Shown piece after piece: positions 30,971 to 32,299 of a stretch of DNA of 32,299 bases. Position numbers and translations under genes: made by a program. The stretch lies in NCBI GenBank assembly GCA_009602725.1, contig WELB01000061.1, forward strand, positions 431,566-463,864, written 5' to 3'. Every line of letters begins with the position of its first letter. The stretch's first letter is position 1. This stretch comes from Spirogloea muscicola (Eukaryota > Streptophyta > Zygnematophyceae > Spirogloeales > Spirogloeaceae). The notes beneath the pieces are model-generated. The model ran no database searches and was not told the origin of the DNA. It worked only from the letters and a program-made list of their open reading frames with translations.

Positions 30971-31498
30971 GCACTGCAACCACCTGCTGCTACTTATTGC
31001 CCTCGGCGCCAATACTGCGCTGCTGTCAAATCAATGCTTAGGCTACATGTAGACCTAGATGAAGTCTTGGCATCATGATCATGAGCAAGCAGAGGCTGCA
31101 GGGATATCACCGTGCAAGCCATCAGGGGCGCAGCCCTGCGCGGGCGAGGCCAAGCAAGCCCCACCATTCCATGGGCTCAGCAGATGGTACCTGTGCTACA
31201 TGCTCTCCAGTAGAGCCTTAGGCTCGCCGCAACTGTAAACCATGGACGTAGTTTTGGCTGTGGACGCTACATTGCTGCAGCAATGCCCAGAAAAGGCTAT
31301 CCAAATTCCTCATGGCCGTCACAACGCCCAAAGAGGGGTGGGCCGAGCGATGTGCACCAGTTGGTCACGCGCCTCTTCCTTTCCAGCGACCGCGTGCTCT
31401 TGGGCTGACTACAATCAATGTACAACAAGCAGGCGAGAGGTGTAGCCGGCCATGGTGCTAGCCGAGGCAACCAATCTGGACAACATGGTCTGCCAGGC
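30971..31498. other. convergent intergenic region between K+ channel and HMG-like genes
   Basis: Here the two 3' UTRs meet. A TGTAA at 31234-31238 is a candidate polyadenylation signal for the channel. A 12-bp palindrome TCATGATCATGA lies at 31073-31084. No gene is recognised. Confidence 0.55.
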
Positions 31499-32299
31499 CT
31501 AGGCCATCGTCCCGCCCTTCTTCTTGGTCCGCTGTGCCGCCTCGGCGCCATTGGCGGGCACGCCCGCCTTGTCCTTGCTCTTCTTGGGCTTGTCCTTCTT
31601 CCCCACTTGCGCAACCACTGGCACGACCTGGACGACAGGCGGCTTGGGGGTCTCCTCGTCGTCCTCATCGTCATCGTCATCCTCCTCATCCTCGACCTCG
31701 CCACCCTCTTTGCCTGCGCCGTCGTCGTCGTCGTCGTCATCGTCATCCTCGTCGTCGTCGTCGTCGTCATCATCGTCATCCTCACCCACTGCAGAAGACG
31801 GGACAGCCGGCGCTCCCACAGCCGGCACAGGAGCATCGTCGTCATCCTCATCATCGTCATCCTCCTCGTCGTCGTCCTCATCCTCGTCATCGTCCTCATC
31901 GTCGTCGTCCTCCTCGACGGCAGGCCCCGACGGAGCGGGCGCTGCCACCAGGGCTGCCGACATGGGCACCAGGGTGGCCGTGGCGCCCAGCCCACGGGCG
32001 GCGGCAGCCGTGGCAGGGTCGCTGGGCAAGGCGCCGGCCCCACTGCCAGCGTCGGCACCGGTGGCGGCAACGGCGGCAGCGCGCTGCTGCTCCTCGTGCG
32101 CCAGCTGCGCCAGGCCGTCCTCAGACTTGGTCTTCTGCCAGTCGCGCGCGGCCATGGAGAACACCTCCTTGGCTGACAGCGCCGGGTGCAGCGGCTTGAG
32201 GTACTTGACGCGCGCGCCGACATACTTGCTGTACTCCGTCGCCGCGCGCTTGGGCCGCGGCGCCGCCTCGCCGCCCTCCTCGCCGCCGCCGCCGGCGCC
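31499..32299 (-). CDS. HMG-box/YABBY-like nuclear protein with long Asp/Glu tracts, 5' part cut by window edge
   Basis: One open frame runs from the window edge to TAG at 31499-31501 (266 residues shown), with no intron needed. The N-terminal part is Gly/Glu-rich. A segment AATEYSKYVGARVKYLKPLH followed by PALSAKEVFSMAARDWQKTK resembles the YABBY/HMG-box helix pair (a conserved pattern of xxYxxxV..ax..phxxxKEaFsxxAxxW), which binds the DNA minor groove. A long acidic region of Asp/Glu runs then follows in two main blocks, separated by APVPAVGAPAVPSSAVG. The end is basic (KKDKPKKSKDK...RTKKKGG). HMG-type proteins with acidic tails act as chromatin or histone-binding factors; that role is inference. 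The start codon is outside the window. Confidence 0.65.
   Translation of the reverse strand, partial: GAGGGGEEGGEAAPRPKRAATEYSKYVGARVKYLKPLHPALSAKEVFSMAARDWQKTKSEDGLAQLAHEEQQRAAAVAATGADAGSGAGALPSDPATAAAARGLGATATLVPMSAALVAAPAPSGPAVEEDDDDEDDDEDEDDDEEDDDDEDDDDAPVPAVGAPAVPSSAVGEDDDDDDDDDDEDDDDDDDDDGAGKEGGEVEDEEDDDDDEDDEETPKPPVVQVVPVVAQVGKKDKPKKSKDKAGVPANGAEAAQRTKKKGGTMA

Noticed and set aside
31418-32176. Plus-strand 252-residue open frame rich in Val/Ile/Leu, looking like a membrane protein
   Set aside because: It is the antisense of the Asp/Glu-coding repeats of the minus-strand HMG-like gene; hydrophobicity arises from complementing GAC/GAT codons.

Overview
This is nuclear DNA from an intron-dense, GC-rich eukaryote, most likely a chlorophyte green alga (perhaps a trebouxiophyte; the rank is inference). 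The evidence is: many short GT-AG introns; a plant Shaker-type K+ channel with a cyclic-nucleotide-binding-like domain and ankyrin repeats; plant-like TAF1C and RPA32 proteins; E2F and G-box promoter elements; CCCTAAA-like (plant telomere type) motifs; TTGAC tandem repeats; and TGTAA motifs downstream of stops. No rRNA, organelle gene, transposon or CRISPR array was seen.

Layout: (1) 1-2410, a (CT)48 microsatellite followed by a plus-strand gene resembling the DUF3419 / BtaA-like SAM-dependent family. (2) 3326-12099, minus strand, a 30-exon gene. I rebuilt every splice junction in frame (3414 nt, 1137 residues). It joins an acetolactate-synthase-like thiamine-diphosphate enzyme to an NAD(P)-dependent aldehyde dehydrogenase through a ~103-residue linker. 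(3) 12100-13307, a divergent promoter with a perfect 14-bp G-box palindrome and a TGACGTCA site. (4) 13308-19929, plus strand, a TAF1C/Rrn6-like RNA polymerase I initiation factor. (5) 19930-21967, a gene-poor stretch ending in a hairpin and two E2F sites. (6) 21968-23907, plus strand, replication protein A 32-kDa subunit; the start codon is not found near a run of GGC and an N. (7) 25483-30970, plus strand, the K+ channel, with 18 coding exons and 820 residues from the chosen ATG. (8) 31499-32299, minus strand, an HMG-box/YABBY-like protein with long Asp/Glu runs, cut by the window edge.

Most interesting is the fused gene. In the cyanobacterium Synechococcus PCC 7002 an ALS-annotated enzyme (2-oxoglutarate decarboxylase) and an adjacent succinic semialdehyde dehydrogenase carry 2-oxoglutarate to succinate. 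The same two enzyme classes occur here in one predicted polypeptide, in the order expected for channelling a 2-oxo acid through decarboxylation to an aldehyde and then to a carboxylate. The substrate is inference; the fusion rests on an in-phase splice with no intergenic room. The other genes appear unrelated in pathway: Pol I transcription, DNA replication and K+ transport. No operon logic is expected or seen.
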